Made by a program: the position numbers and the translations under genes. Below the pieces are notes generated by a model, which saw only the letters and a list, made by a program, of their open reading frames with translations, ran no database searches and was not told where the DNA came from. From assembly GCA_964384465.1 (NCBI GenBank), contig CAYLLT010000019.1:1-64000 (forward strand): a DNA stretch of 64,000 nt, read 5' to 3'. Origin of the DNA: CAYLLT01 sp964384465. GTDB lineage: Bacteria > Planctomycetota > Phycisphaerae > UBA1845 > PWPN01. Positions 1-8,932 of the stretch are shown one piece after another. Position 1 is the stretch's first letter. The number at the start of each line of letters is the position of its first letter.

Positions 1-2883
1 GTCGTTCATCCCGCTGCCCAGCGCGGACCAACTGCTGCCGTTCCATTGGGCGATGCGGTTGGCGCTGTTGCCCCCGGCGGTGGTGAAATTGCCCCCCGCG
101 ATCAGCGCGCCGTTGTACACGGTCAGGGCATACACGGACGTGAAGCTTCCTCCACTCATCCCGCTGCCCATCGCGGACCAACTGCTGCCGTTCCATTTAG
201 CGATGTTGTTTGCCAGCACGTTGCCAGCGACGGTGAAGGAGCCACCTACGTACAGCGCCGGGCCGCCCCCGTCGTCCCAAACAGTCATGGCATAAACAGC
301 GCCATTCAATCCCGGCAGTCCCTCGCCCGGCCTCCAGTCGAATGTGGCGCATGTTGCCGTGACCACAGCGTCAGTAATAGTAGAATAGCCACTCCCGGAG
401 TCCTCATGGAGTTGGAGCTGCGCGGCCGTACCCGTCCCTGTCGGCTCGATCGTTAGATTCTGTTCAACGTACGGATCGCCCACCGCAAGGACAACATCGA
501 GAGGCACATCCCCTTGTGTCGAGGAGGCGAATAGGCTTACAGCTTCACCTTCCTCCAAATCGAAGAATCGCGTCTCAAGATCGGCGAGGCTGATCTCCTC
601 GAAGGTGGCGATGGTTCGTGCAGAGTCACCGTTTCCAACGCCCGCCAATATGTGAACGTTGTAGAGCATGCGGGCGGAGTCATTAAAACCGAATCCCGTC
701 TGCATAGTGGTCGGAAGCCCAGTGTCCCACGATCCTGGTTGAATTGCTGGTGTTGAACCAATCAATGCTTCATGTGAAACGCCGTCCACATATCGTTTTA
801 GGTGGTATAGGGGGTTGTGCTTGTATGGGGAAGGGATATCGTAGCCACCAGGTCCGTCAGCGACAAGAATAATACGTGAGACAGCGTTAATGAACGCGAA
901 TTTGGTACCCGGCGGCGCGTCTTGCGGAATCGCGGTATCCCAGAGCATCAGTTCCGCATACGTTTGCCCTGTAGACTGATCCGTGTAGAGTCCCGGATCG
1001 ACGTGCCTCAGGCCAAAAGCGTGCCCGAGCTCGTGAGCTGCTGTCTCTGCATCCTGGAACTGTTCTATCCTATAGACAATCACTTCATCGACCGGATTCG
1101 CGTTGAATCGATCCGCGCCCCAGAGTCGAGTGTGATATCCCACGATAGGTAAAGAGCCGCCATCGGCGAAGTAGACTATGGTCGCGTTAGGGATTACAGG
1201 GCCGGCTGTAATCTCAAGGTTAGAAAGTCCCGCTGTAGCGAAGAGTTGTCGCACATAGTTGGTGATAACATCGCGTTCATCCACGCCGCCGGGCGCGAAG
1301 AATGACGCTGGTGGTGTGGTTTGCGTGCGATCGACCCAATAGCCCTTACACACCTGAGTAAATGGAATGCATATCTGCTCGACACGAAATGGTGCGGTGG
1401 CGCCAAAAGCCAGAACGACCTTCTGCAAGGGCGGACCGTTAGATGTGAAATTCAACGTAAAGGTGATCGTTGATCCTGCTGTTAGGGTTTGGCTGCTCGA
1501 AGGCGTGATGCTGGAGAGCGAGGTGTTACCCGGACCACCGGAGTTGTAGGTTAGCGTGTAGCCCCCAACCGGTTTGTTCGTAAAGCTGAGCGGCACGCTG
1601 CTGCCGCCGAAACTTGCCGCCCCAGATAAAGTGTAGTTGGCCGAGCCGGGCCACGGTGATCCGTCCAGCGTGGCGTTGACGGTGATGGTTCCCGTGCCCG
1701 GAGACTGAGACTGAAAGTTCAATGTGAATGTGATCGACGATCCCGCGGTCAAGGTCTGGGTGCTCGAAGGCGTTATGCTGGAAAGCGAGGCGTTGCCCGG
1801 CCCGCCGGAGTTGTACGTCAGGGTGTAGCTTCCCGCAGGTTCATTCTGGAAACTCAGCGGCACGCTGCTCCCGCTGAAACTTGCCGTCCCCGATAAACTG
1901 TAGCTGACCGAACCGGACCACGATGACCCATCCAGCGTGGCGTTCACCGAAACTGTTCCCGTGCTGGAGGTCTGGTTGATGGTGAAGTTTCGACACGGCG
2001 CGGCATCTGATACGCCCGGATAGGTAAGATTCGCGGCCCGCACCGTCCAGTAATACGTCCCATTCGCAAGGTTCGATTTCGTATAACTGAGCGAAGTGGT
2101 TTCGACGTCGTTCATAACATTCCAAACATCGCAATTGCTCCCCATGTAAATGCCGTAATCATTCGCACCAGCGACGCTGTTCCACTGAAGCGTCACAGAG
2201 TTTGTGGGGATAACAGACCCGTTGCTGGGTGCGGTCAGAGATGGTGCCGCCAGGGCCGTTCCGCAGTCCTCGTTGGTGCCAAGAGAGGAATTGCCCGCGA
2301 CATTATAGGCATAAACGTAATAGCAGTATGTCTGCCCGAACGTCAAGCCAGAGTCTTGGTAAGCATTCACTCCGGCTCCGACTGTCGTAAGATAGGCCCA
2401 GGTTCCACCGGTACCGATCTTCCGTTGTATGACAAAACCATCCTCGTTGTTAGAATTGTCGTTCCAGTTCATGAGGATGCTGTTTGAGCTCCCAACCGCG
2501 TTAAGATTCGTCGGCGATGCGGGCGGAGTCACTACTGTCAGCCAGCAGGTGGTTCCATCTCCCTCAGCCGACCACCCGAGGAGGTTGTCGCCGTCCCACA
2601 GAATCCGCCACCAGGTGAAGCCATTGGCTGACTGAGGACCTGATTGGATTGTTCCCGTCGCGCCATTGAATTTGCCCCCGATGATCGTGCACGATGTATC
2701 CGCACAGTTTCTGACGTTCAGACCCGCGCCGGTATTGATGACCTTCACCTTATTGCCTACTGAGAGCCCGCATGCCGCGTGGGCAATGCGGGGAGAGAAA
2801 AACACGATGACGAGTGAAGCAAGAATGACGATCCGCGCCCGCCTCGTCCATCGATCACGCAAGAACATGCTCATCATGCTCAT
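1..2883 (-). CDS. Secreted multidomain metzincin-type metalloprotease (3' end beyond window)
   Basis: An open frame with no stop runs from an ATG at 2883 to the left edge (961 codons seen), so the C-terminus is missing. AAGGGA lies just upstream of the ATG. The N-terminus is a signal peptide ending near AHA-A (about residue 36). Then come a bacterial SH3 domain (about 37-108, with the LNVRN core), two fibronectin type III-like domains (about 115-295), two near-identical 89-residue repeats (about 310-487), and a catalytic region with HELGHAFGLRH at about residue 616, the HExxHxxGxxH zinc signature of metzincins. The last 90 residues hold WNGSSWSA(L/M)GSGM repeats with a 50-residue period, as in beta-propeller-like surface proteins. 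Domain calls are from motif reading. A secreted or cell-surface protease is likely; the substrate is unknown. Confidence 0.85.
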   Translation of the reverse strand, partial: MSMMSMFLRDRWTRRARIVILASLVIVFFSPRIAHAACGLSVGNKVKVINTGAGLNVRNCADTSCTIIGGKFNGATGTIQSGPQSANGFTWWRILWDGDNLLGWSAEGDGTTCWLTVVTPPASPTNLNAVGSSNSILMNWNDNSNNEDGFVIQRKIGTGGTWAYLTTVGAGVNAYQDSGLTFGQTYCYYVYAYNVAGNSSLGTNEDCGTALAAPSLTAPSNGSVIPTNSVTLQWNSVAGANDYGIYMGSNCDVWNVMNDVETTSLSYTKSNLANGTYYWTVRAANLTYPGVSDAAPCRNFTINQTSSTGTVSVNATLDGSSWSGSVSYSLSGTASFSGSSVPLSFQNEPAGSYTLTYNSGGPGNASLSSITPSSTQTLTAGSSITFTLNFQSQSPGTGTITVNATLDGSPWPGSANYTLSGAASFGGSSVPLSFTNKPVGGYTLTYNSGGPGNTSLSSITPSSSQTLTAGSTITFTLNFTSNGPPLQKVVLAFGATAPFRVEQICIPFTQVCKGYWVDRTQTTPPASFFAPGGVDERDVITNYVRQLFATAGLSNLEITAGPVIPNATIVYFADGGSLPIVGYHTRLWGADRFNANPVDEVIVYRIEQFQDAETAAHELGHAFGLRHVDPGLYTDQSTGQTYAELMLWDTAIPQDAPPGTKFAFINAVSRIILVADGPGGYDIPSPYKHNPLYHLKRYVDGVSHEALIGSTPAIQPGSWDTGLPTTMQTGFGFNDSARMLYNVHILAGVGNGDSARTIATFEEISLADLETRFFDLEEGEAVSLFASSTQGDVPLDVVLAVGDPYVEQNLTIEPTGTGTAAQLQLHEDSGSGYSTITDAVVTATCATFDWRPGEGLPGLNGAVYAMTVWDDGGGPALYVGGSFTVAGNVLANNIAKWNGSSWSAMGSGMSGGSFTSVYALTVYNGALIAGGNFTTAGGNSANRIAQWNGSSWSALGSGMND
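1422..1955 (-). repeat. Two tandem 267-bp in-frame repeats
   Basis: Two consecutive units of about 89 codons encode the same beta-rich module (NATLDG, SGSVSYS or PGSANYT, then SSVPLSF, YTLTYNSGGPGN, SSITPSS). The offset between matching positions is 267 bp. They sit between the FnIII domains and the protease region of the metzincin gene. Confidence 0.8.
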
Positions 2884-3376
2884 GTCGTTCCCTTTGGCTG
2901 GCGCGTGAATCCTTCGCGCCCGAGCCCGCACCCCGCTGGCTCGGCAGTCATCATACCCGAAACTTTCGTCAGTGCAACTTAATTGTTTGGAAAGCGGATG
3001 GAAAAGTCGAAAGTCGACAGTCGAAAGTCGAAACAGGGGCGGTGGACAGGGGTCAGGGAACTCAGAAAACGTCGAAAAGTCGAAATCCGCAAGCTGTCAG
3101 CCGTCAGCTTTCGGCTATCCGTGATATCCATTGGCCGAGGGGGTTAGCGATTAGCGCGACGAGCCGGGGACTTGAGTGGGTCACCCGCCCGGAACAGCTC
3201 GCGTGTTATCAAGCGATTGGGGCGGAGAGGAGCCGCGGAACCGGAGTACGGACATACGAGAAAAGCGCCACAACCAAACGAACCCGTCGATCCCCGTTTT
3301 CGCCCCCGAAAACGCGCTTTTACCGCCGCATCCACGGCTTCCTCTCGGGTCGGGGCTAACCGTGGTTCGAGGGGTC
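2884..3376. other. Intergenic stretch with AGTCGAAA short repeats
   Basis: No gene is supported here. At about 3001-3085 the heptamer-like unit AGTCGAAA recurs several times (direct and overlapping). The rest shows no RNA gene or regulatory element that I recognise. Short frames on both strands have no ribosome-binding site and no family resemblance. Confidence 0.5.
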
Positions 3377-4735
3377 TCAAACGGAGCCGCTCATCCGGCG
3401 GACGATCTGCCGGAACGCATCGCCGCGGTGTTCGTAATTCGTGAACATGTCGTAGCTGGCGCAGGCGGGGGAAAGGATCACCACATCGCCGGCCGCCGCC
3501 AGCTCGCCGGCCGTCGCGACGGCCGCCTCGAAGCTTTCCGCGATATGCGCTGCCGCCCGGCGTCCGCCCCCGCCGCCATCCGGCGACGATACTTCTTTAT
3601 AGAGTTCATAACGGGTTTTGCCGTAACAGATCACGGCCTTGGCCCGCGCCGCCAGCTCGCGCCCGAGTTGATCGAACGGCATCCCCTTGCCCTGGCCGCC
3701 CACCAGCATGATCACCGGTTCGTCGAACGCCCGCAGCGCGATGCACGTCGATTCGGGCGTGGTCGACTTGCTGTCGTTGAAATAGCGCACGCCCTTGTGC
3801 TCGCCGACAAACTCCAGCCGATGCGGGAGGCCGTTAAACCCGCTTAAACCGCGGGCGATCGTCTCATCCGCGATGCCCAGCGCCCGTGCAGCCGCAATCG
3901 CTGCCGCGGCATTGTCGCGATTGTGCCGGCCCGGCAACCGCAGGCAATCACCGAAGACGGGATCGAATGCGAACCTCATCATGCGAGACGCCGCCCCCAC
4001 GCGCTTCACCTGCTCGGCCAGCGCTTCATCCTCGCCATGAACGAATACCATATCCTGCGGCGATTGGTGCCGGACGATGTTCATCTTCGCGTCAACGTAC
4101 GATTCAAATGTCCCGTGCCGGTCCAGATGATTCGGCTGAATATTCGTGATCACCGCCATCCGCGGGCTCCACCGCAGGCGGGCCAGGTCCTCCAATTGGA
4201 AGCTCGACAGCTCCAGGACAACTATGTCCTCCGGCGACATGGCCTGAAGATCGCCGAGCAAGGATCGCCCGATGTTGCCGCCGACCCAGGCTCTCGGCCG
4301 CCCGGTCGAGGGAAACGCGTTTTGCAGAATGGCCCCGAGCATGGCCGTCGTCGTACTTTTGCCGGCGGACCCGGTAATGCCCACGACGCGCTGAGCGGGG
4401 CACCGCACAATGAAGAGGTTCATTTCGCTGCTGAGCGGGATGCCGCGGGCCACCGCCGCAGCCACGAAATCGCTCCGATCCTTCGGTATGGCGGGGCTTA
4501 CCACCAAAAGATCGCAATGATCCAGATCCGCCGGATCGTGTCCGCCGAGGTGAAACCGGATCGGCAGCCCTTCCAACTCCGCCAGGCCGTGTGCAAGCTC
4601 ATCCGCTGAGGCTTGATCCGTCACCGTAACCTCAGCCCTCTGCTGCACCAGCCACCGGGCGGCCCCGATACCCCCGCCGAAGTGGCCGAGGCCCATAATA
4701 ACCGCCCGTTTTCCCGTAAGATCAGCCATGTTCAT
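3377..4735 (-). CDS. murD: UDP-N-acetylmuramoyl-L-alanine--D-glutamate ligase (MurD)
   Basis: Cytoplasmic peptidoglycan precursor synthesis: ATP-dependent addition of D-glutamate to UDP-MurNAc-L-Ala. From ATG 4735 the product has 452 residues, normal for MurD. The frame stays open upstream to 4975, but those codons look non-coding and the Rossmann start (VIMGLGHFGGG) fits the 4735 or 4729 ATG. The ATP loop reads GITGSAGKSTT at about residue 120 (GTNGKST in most Mur ligases), followed by the central ligase and C-terminal Mur domains with HRLEFVGE and NDSKSTTPEST. No other mur genes are adjacent, so it sits outside a dcw cluster. It is transcribed divergently from the GntR-type regulator. Confidence 0.95.
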   Translation of the reverse strand: MNMADLTGKRAVIMGLGHFGGGIGAARWLVQQRAEVTVTDQASADELAHGLAELEGLPIRFHLGGHDPADLDHCDLLVVSPAIPKDRSDFVAAAVARGIPLSSEMNLFIVRCPAQRVVGITGSAGKSTTTAMLGAILQNAFPSTGRPRAWVGGNIGRSLLGDLQAMSPEDIVVLELSSFQLEDLARLRWSPRMAVITNIQPNHLDRHGTFESYVDAKMNIVRHQSPQDMVFVHGEDEALAEQVKRVGAASRMMRFAFDPVFGDCLRLPGRHNRDNAAAAIAAARALGIADETIARGLSGFNGLPHRLEFVGEHKGVRYFNDSKSTTPESTCIALRAFDEPVIMLVGGQGKGMPFDQLGRELAARAKAVICYGKTRYELYKEVSSPDGGGGGRRAAAHIAESFEAAVATAGELAAAGDVVILSPACASYDMFTNYEHRGDAFRQIVRRMSGSV

Positions 4736-4956
4736 GGGTAGAATTGTACTACCGGCCGCTTTTTCATCCAGTTCCGGCGGATTGATTGTGTGGGGCAAAT
4801 CGAAGACCGATGAATCCCCGGTTTTAAGTGTATTCTGATGCCAATCAATCGTGGATTTGTACTTTAAAAAGATCAGCGCATGCGTTAGATATGACATTGT
4901 CAGGGAACATCGTTCCTTTTTTCTGTCGAGTTTGTCCGATATTTCATTTTTTGGGC

Positions 4957-4983
4957 TTGAAATCCGCGAGATCATTATATAAT
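4957..4983 (+). promoter_or_regulatory. Promoter of GntR/LacI-type regulator (near-leaderless)
   Basis: TTGAAA (4957-4962) and a perfect TATAAT (4978-4983) are separated by 15 bp. The -10 box ends only 9 bp before the ATG at 4993, so transcription would start within a few bases of the start codon. No Shine-Dalgarno sequence is present, consistent with a leaderless mRNA. The spacer is shorter than the usual 17 bp, so the -35 assignment is less sure. Confidence 0.6.
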
Positions 4984-4992
4984 CTGAGTCCT

Positions 4993-6093
4993 ATGCGAAC
5001 ACAAAACTTACCGCAGATCGACACCCGTTCGTCCACCCTGCGTTACATCCAGGCGAAGACGATTTTGGCCGAAGCCATTCGTACCGGCGCTTTCCCCGCG
5101 GGATCCAAGCTGCCGAACACGAACGAGGTCGGCGCTCGTCTCAACGTGAGCCTGATCACGGCTCACAAAGCCATACAGTGTCTGGTCGAGGAGGGCTGGC
5201 TGCGTCGCGAGCGCGGCCGGGGCACCTTCGTACGCGACGACTTCCTCCAGTCCGTCGCCGCCAAGCCGAAGTTCCGCGTCGCCCTCGTGCTGCGGCCGGC
5301 GACCGTGATGCTGGATCACTACCACGGTGTGCTGCTGGCCAGCCTCCGGCATGCGGCCGAGTCGGCCGACACCATCGGCGAGTTGGTGATTCAGCGTTGC
5401 AACAGCCCGGAAGATCTCGACCGGATCGAAGCCGACGGCTTTTTGTGTTTCCATCCGTTCGTGGACAGTCTCCAGCAGTTAGAGGAAGTCGCCCGCCGCA
5501 AGCCGCTGGTGGCACTCGGCTGCTCGACGAAGGACACGTCGCTCTATTGCGTCGATTCCCAGAATGTCAACGCCGCCCGGCAGGCGGTGCGGCACCTGGT
5601 CGAACTGGGTCACGAGCGGATCGCCCTCATCAATGGCCCATCCGAAGCTACCAGTTACCTCGACCGCTACGAGGGATACCGCGCGGAGTTGGAGGCCCAC
5701 GGCCTGCCGGTTCGCCCGGAATACGTCTTCACCAGCGCCTCGCCCAAGTCCGCCGGTACGATCATGGGGCAGCTCACGAAGCTGCTGCGCAGCCCCGAGC
5801 GGCCATCCGCGATTGTCGCCTGCGAATACTACCTGGCTCTCGATGTGATGGTCCTCCTGCGGCGAATGAACCTCAAGATTCCCGCGGATGTCTCGCTGGT
5901 CGGCTTTGACGATCCCAAATCCGCCAGCCTGCTCAACCCCCCGCTCACCACCGTCCATCAGCCCCTGGAAGAAATGGGCGCCCGGGCGTATCAGCGGGTG
6001 GTTCAACTCATCAACGGCGAGACCCCTTCGCCGCGCGTCGAGTTTCTCCCGACTTCGCTCGTGGTTCGCGAGTCCACCGGGCCGGTTACCTGA
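4993..6093 (+). CDS. GntR-type DNA-binding / LacI-type sensor hybrid transcription regulator
   Basis: 366 residues. Residues about 5-75 form a GntR winged helix-turn-helix (ILAEAIRTGAFPAGSKLP, then ARLNVSLITAHKAIQ and RRERGRGTFV). Residues about 85-360 are a periplasmic-binding-protein-like effector domain of the LacI/GalR type (RQAVRHLVELGHERIALI, VSLVGFDDP, LTTVHQPLEEMG). This fusion is the AraR architecture, normally a sugar-responsive repressor. The ATG at 4993 is chosen because the DNA-binding domain starts there and the promoter lies directly upstream; the longer frame from 4828 would run through that promoter. It precedes the PHP-domain gene in the same direction, which is a plausible but unproven target. 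A palindromic element follows its stop. Confidence 0.88.
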   Translation: MRTQNLPQIDTRSSTLRYIQAKTILAEAIRTGAFPAGSKLPNTNEVGARLNVSLITAHKAIQCLVEEGWLRRERGRGTFVRDDFLQSVAAKPKFRVALVLRPATVMLDHYHGVLLASLRHAAESADTIGELVIQRCNSPEDLDRIEADGFLCFHPFVDSLQQLEEVARRKPLVALGCSTKDTSLYCVDSQNVNAARQAVRHLVELGHERIALINGPSEATSYLDRYEGYRAELEAHGLPVRPEYVFTSASPKSAGTIMGQLTKLLRSPERPSAIVACEYYLALDVMVLLRRMNLKIPADVSLVGFDDPKSASLLNPPLTTVHQPLEEMGARAYQRVVQLINGETPSPRVEFLPTSLVVRESTGPVT

Positions 6094-6100
6094 ACGAACC

Positions 6101-6151
6101 AGGACCGCGGCAATTTATTGCCGCAGTGCGTCAACAAGTTGACGCGGCCCT
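6101..6151. repeat. Dispersed double-hairpin palindrome, family B copy 1
   Basis: A 51-bp element from AGGACCGCGGCA to TGACGCGGCCCT contains two internal hairpins (GCGGCAAtttaTTGCCGC and GCGTCAAcaagTTGACGC). A second copy of nearly the same length and layout is at 33393-33444. Both start 7 bp after a stop codon. Confidence 0.8.
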
Positions 6152-6192
6152 ATGCACCCGCCGCGTTGCCCAACCCCTTCCTCACCTTTATC

Positions 6193-8661
6193 ATGTGCCG
6201 CATGGTGCGATTTATTTCATGTCTATCCGTTGCAGTTGCCTCCACCGGCTTTGCCGCCGCGCCCGAAGCCATCGAGATCGGCTCGAAGAACGTCGCCGAT
6301 CTGCCCGGCGGCCGCGAAGCCGACGGCATCATCGGCGACTTCGTCCTCCGCAACGATCACCTCGAAGCCGTCATCTCCGGCAATCAGCACAACCGCAAGG
6401 CGAACATGGCGATTTTCTGGAACGCCCCCACGGCCGGCTGCCTGTACGACCTGACGCCGCGCGGAACGCACAACGACCAGCTCACCTGGTTCGGTCCCGG
6501 CAACCAGCAGGGCCAGCTCTCCAGCGTCTACATCCTTAAGACCGGCGATGACGGTGAAGCCGTGGTTCGGGCGGAACTCACGGCGGCGGGCGGCGACGGA
6601 CTCGGCAAGACGCACGACTATGTCCTCCATGCAAATTGGCGGCATCTGCTGGTCATCTCGACTTATCACAATGAGACCGATGCCGCGGTCAAGATCAAAC
6701 CGGCCGCCGACTGGAAAGGGCTGGTATCCGTCGAAGAGTTCGACGGCATCACCACGGGACTGTGTCAGGATCCCGCCGACCGCATCGGGTACGCGTTCAA
6801 GCCCATCAAGCTGGATGAGGCTCAGCCGGCGACCGGCGAGATCGATCTCCAGCCGAATCATGCCGCTGCTTTCGCGGTGGCCATCGCGGTGGGGAAGGGT
6901 TCGGCCGACGCGTTCGGCATCGTCGCCGCGGTGAATCAACCGGGCCATCGGTTCCGCGGACGGGTCCGCGATCCCGACAACAAACCGGTGGCGAGCGCCG
7001 CGCTGCACATTCCGCAAAGTGGAAAAACGCTGATTGCGTATCTGAACGATGATGGCCGCTACGATCTGACGCTCCCTCAGCAAACGTACACCGCCTCGCT
7101 CAAAGATCTGGGCCGGGCGGACTCGTCCGTCGAGCTCACCGCGGACAAAGAGCAGGAGTTCTCGCTGCCTAATGCGGCCGGCGTCAGCGTTACCGTGACG
7201 GACGATGCCGGCGGCCCGCTGCCCTGCAAAGTGCAGTTCATCGGCATCGATGAAACCAAAATGCCGGACCTTGGCCCCATCATTCGTGCCCACGGCTGCG
7301 ACAATCAGTATCACTCTGAAAACGGCCGCTTCAAGCAGCCCATCCCCCCCGGTCGATATCGCGCCGTGATCACCCGCGGCATCGAATACGACCATGTCGA
7401 GAAGACGATCGATGTGCCGCCCGGCAAAATCGTACCGATCGAAGCCACGCTCAAACGCGTGGTGGACACGCGCGGATGGGTCAGCACCGATTTCCACAAT
7501 CACTCGACGCCCAGCGGCGATAACTACTGCGGCACGGACGACCGCGTGATCAACCTGGCGGCGGAGAACGTCGAGTTCGCCCCCACCACCGAGCACAATC
7601 GTCTCTATGACTGGAAGCCGCACATCGATCGATTGGGCCTCGCGCCCTTTGTGGCCACCACCGTCGGGATCGAGCTGACCGGGAACGGCCCGCATCTCAA
7701 CTCGTTCCCGCTCCAGCCCATCCCCTTCCGGCAGGACAACGGCGCGCCGCAGTGGGACCCCGACCCGCGGATCAATGCCCTGGCCCTGCGGCGGCATCCG
7801 GGCGACCTGGCCTCGCGCTGGGTGCAGCTCAACCACCCTGACATCGCCCAATACTTCAACGATCTGGACCGCGACGGCAAACCCGATGGCGGATACCAGC
7901 ATCTGGAGGGGTTCATCGACGCCAGCGAGATGTATGGGCAGACGATCCTCAGTCCCGAAGCGGTGGCTACGACCGAATATCAGGGAAAAACATACCGCTA
8001 CCTGAACCAGCCGTTCGCCTGGATGCAGATGCTCAACGCGGGCCGTCGCATCTGGACCGTAGCCACCAGCGACGCCCATCAGGTGACCGGCACTCCCAAC
8101 GGCGGCGGCGGCGTGGGCGGCTGGCGGATGTATGTGCCGAGCCGCACCGACGAACCGGCCGCCATCGATCCCAAAGAGATCATCACGAACGCCAAGGCCG
8201 GGCACTCGTTCGTCACCAGCGGACCCTTTCTGGAGGTTTTAACCTCTGACGGCCACGGCCCCGGCGAGACCATTGTGGCACGGGCGTCCCGCCCGTCCTC
8301 CGTCACGCTTCACGTCCGCGTGCAGTGCAACACGTGGGTGGACATCGACCGCGTGGCCGTGCTGGTGAACGGCCGGATCGATCCGAAGCTGGACTTCAGG
8401 AAGGCCGTACACCCCGAGTTGTTTCGCTCCGGCGTCGTTCGTTTTGAAAAGGACCTGACCGTGGACTTGACGGGCGATGCTCATCTGATCGTGGCCGCCG
8501 TTGGCGAGCGGTCTACGCTGGAGACCGGCTACGGCCGCGGCCATCAGGCCCGTTGGCGGCCGGCCGCTTATCACAATCCCATTTTCATCGACATCGACGG
8601 CAACGGCTTCCAACCCAACGGTGATACGCTCGACCAGCCCTATCTGAAGGTAATGAATTAA
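6193..8661 (+). CDS. Secreted CehA/McbA-family PHP-domain metallohydrolase
   Basis: About 822 residues with a short signal peptide (FISCLSVAVASTGFAAA). The middle has carboxypeptidase-regulatory-like beta domains (about 250-420). The C-terminal half is a PHP/CehA-type metal site: TDFHNHSTPSGD supplies the first His/Asp ligands, TTEHN and TSDAHQVTG later ones. The CehA/McbA family includes secreted hydrolases, but the substrate cannot be told. The ATG at 6193 (or 6202) is preferred; an upstream in-frame ATG at 6118 lies inside the family B palindrome. Around 8272-8300 (codons about 694-703) the frame runs through a copy of the GTGGCACGGGCGTCCC repeat. It is probably co-regulated with the upstream GntR/LacI-type gene. 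Confidence 0.82.
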   Translation: MCRMVRFISCLSVAVASTGFAAAPEAIEIGSKNVADLPGGREADGIIGDFVLRNDHLEAVISGNQHNRKANMAIFWNAPTAGCLYDLTPRGTHNDQLTWFGPGNQQGQLSSVYILKTGDDGEAVVRAELTAAGGDGLGKTHDYVLHANWRHLLVISTYHNETDAAVKIKPAADWKGLVSVEEFDGITTGLCQDPADRIGYAFKPIKLDEAQPATGEIDLQPNHAAAFAVAIAVGKGSADAFGIVAAVNQPGHRFRGRVRDPDNKPVASAALHIPQSGKTLIAYLNDDGRYDLTLPQQTYTASLKDLGRADSSVELTADKEQEFSLPNAAGVSVTVTDDAGGPLPCKVQFIGIDETKMPDLGPIIRAHGCDNQYHSENGRFKQPIPPGRYRAVITRGIEYDHVEKTIDVPPGKIVPIEATLKRVVDTRGWVSTDFHNHSTPSGDNYCGTDDRVINLAAENVEFAPTTEHNRLYDWKPHIDRLGLAPFVATTVGIELTGNGPHLNSFPLQPIPFRQDNGAPQWDPDPRINALALRRHPGDLASRWVQLNHPDIAQYFNDLDRDGKPDGGYQHLEGFIDASEMYGQTILSPEAVATTEYQGKTYRYLNQPFAWMQMLNAGRRIWTVATSDAHQVTGTPNGGGGVGGWRMYVPSRTDEPAAIDPKEIITNAKAGHSFVTSGPFLEVLTSDGHGPGETIVARASRPSSVTLHVRVQCNTWVDIDRVAVLVNGRIDPKLDFRKAVHPELFRSGVVRFEKDLTVDLTGDAHLIVAAVGERSTLETGYGRGHQARWRPAAYHNPIFIDIDGNGFQPNGDTLDQPYLKVMN
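8272..8300. repeat. Dispersed palindrome family D inside a coding frame
   Basis: ATTGTGGCACGGGCGTCCCG and the following CCCGTCC match the intergenic copies at about 47540-47573 and 56672-56730. Here the element is translated in frame as TIVARASRPS within the PHP-domain protein. Confidence 0.7.
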
Positions 8662-8674
8662 TTAACCTGTTGCC

Positions 8675-8703
8675 TTTACACATTGCAGTGTGTAAGCTAT
8701 AAG
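8675..8703 (+). promoter_or_regulatory. vapBC promoter with embedded operator palindrome
   Basis: TTTACA (8675-8680) and TATAAG (8698-8703) are 17 bp apart. Between and overlapping them is the inverted repeat TTACACA-6-TGTGTAA (8676-8695). An operator in this position would let the VapBC complex block RNA polymerase, the usual autoregulation of such modules. Confidence 0.72.
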
Positions 8704-8725
8704 TCAGCATGAAAGGAGGTCTGTC

Positions 8726-8932
8726 TTGGCAACGAATCTTGCTCTTGACGATAAACTGATCGAACAAGCCCGCAGGATCGGCAAACATAAAACAAAAAAA
8801 GACGCTGTTACCGCAGCCTTGAAAGAGTACGTTCAGCGGCGGAGACGGGTCCGCATTCTGGACATGGTAGGTAAGGTTGAGTACTGGGATGATTACGATC
8901 ATAAAACGCTCCGTCAGAGGAAAGACCGGTGA
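8726..8932 (+). CDS. vapB: Type II antitoxin, VapB family
   Basis: 68 residues starting at TTG 8726, fixed by a strong AAAGGAGGT at 8711-8719. The N-terminal half (NLALDDKLIEQARRIGKHKT, then KKDAVTAALKEY) is the VapB_antitoxin/ribbon-helix-helix pattern: a short strand followed by two helices. The C-terminal tail (VEYWDDYDHKTLRQRK) is the usual toxin-binding segment. It would neutralise the VapC encoded next and repress their shared promoter. Its stop overlaps the toxin start by 3-4 bases, so the two are translationally coupled. Confidence 0.9.
   Translation: MATNLALDDKLIEQARRIGKHKTKKDAVTAALKEYVQRRRRVRILDMVGKVEYWDDYDHKTLRQRKDR

Noticed and set aside
3377..4975. Longer MurD starting at 4975
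   Set aside because: The extra 80 codons cross the divergent promoter region and have no similarity to MurD; the start at 4735 gives normal length.
6223..8205. 660-codon open frame on the minus strand
   Set aside because: It is the complement of the PHP-domain gene; composition is Arg/Gly/Val-rich with no domain, and the plus strand has clear conserved motifs.
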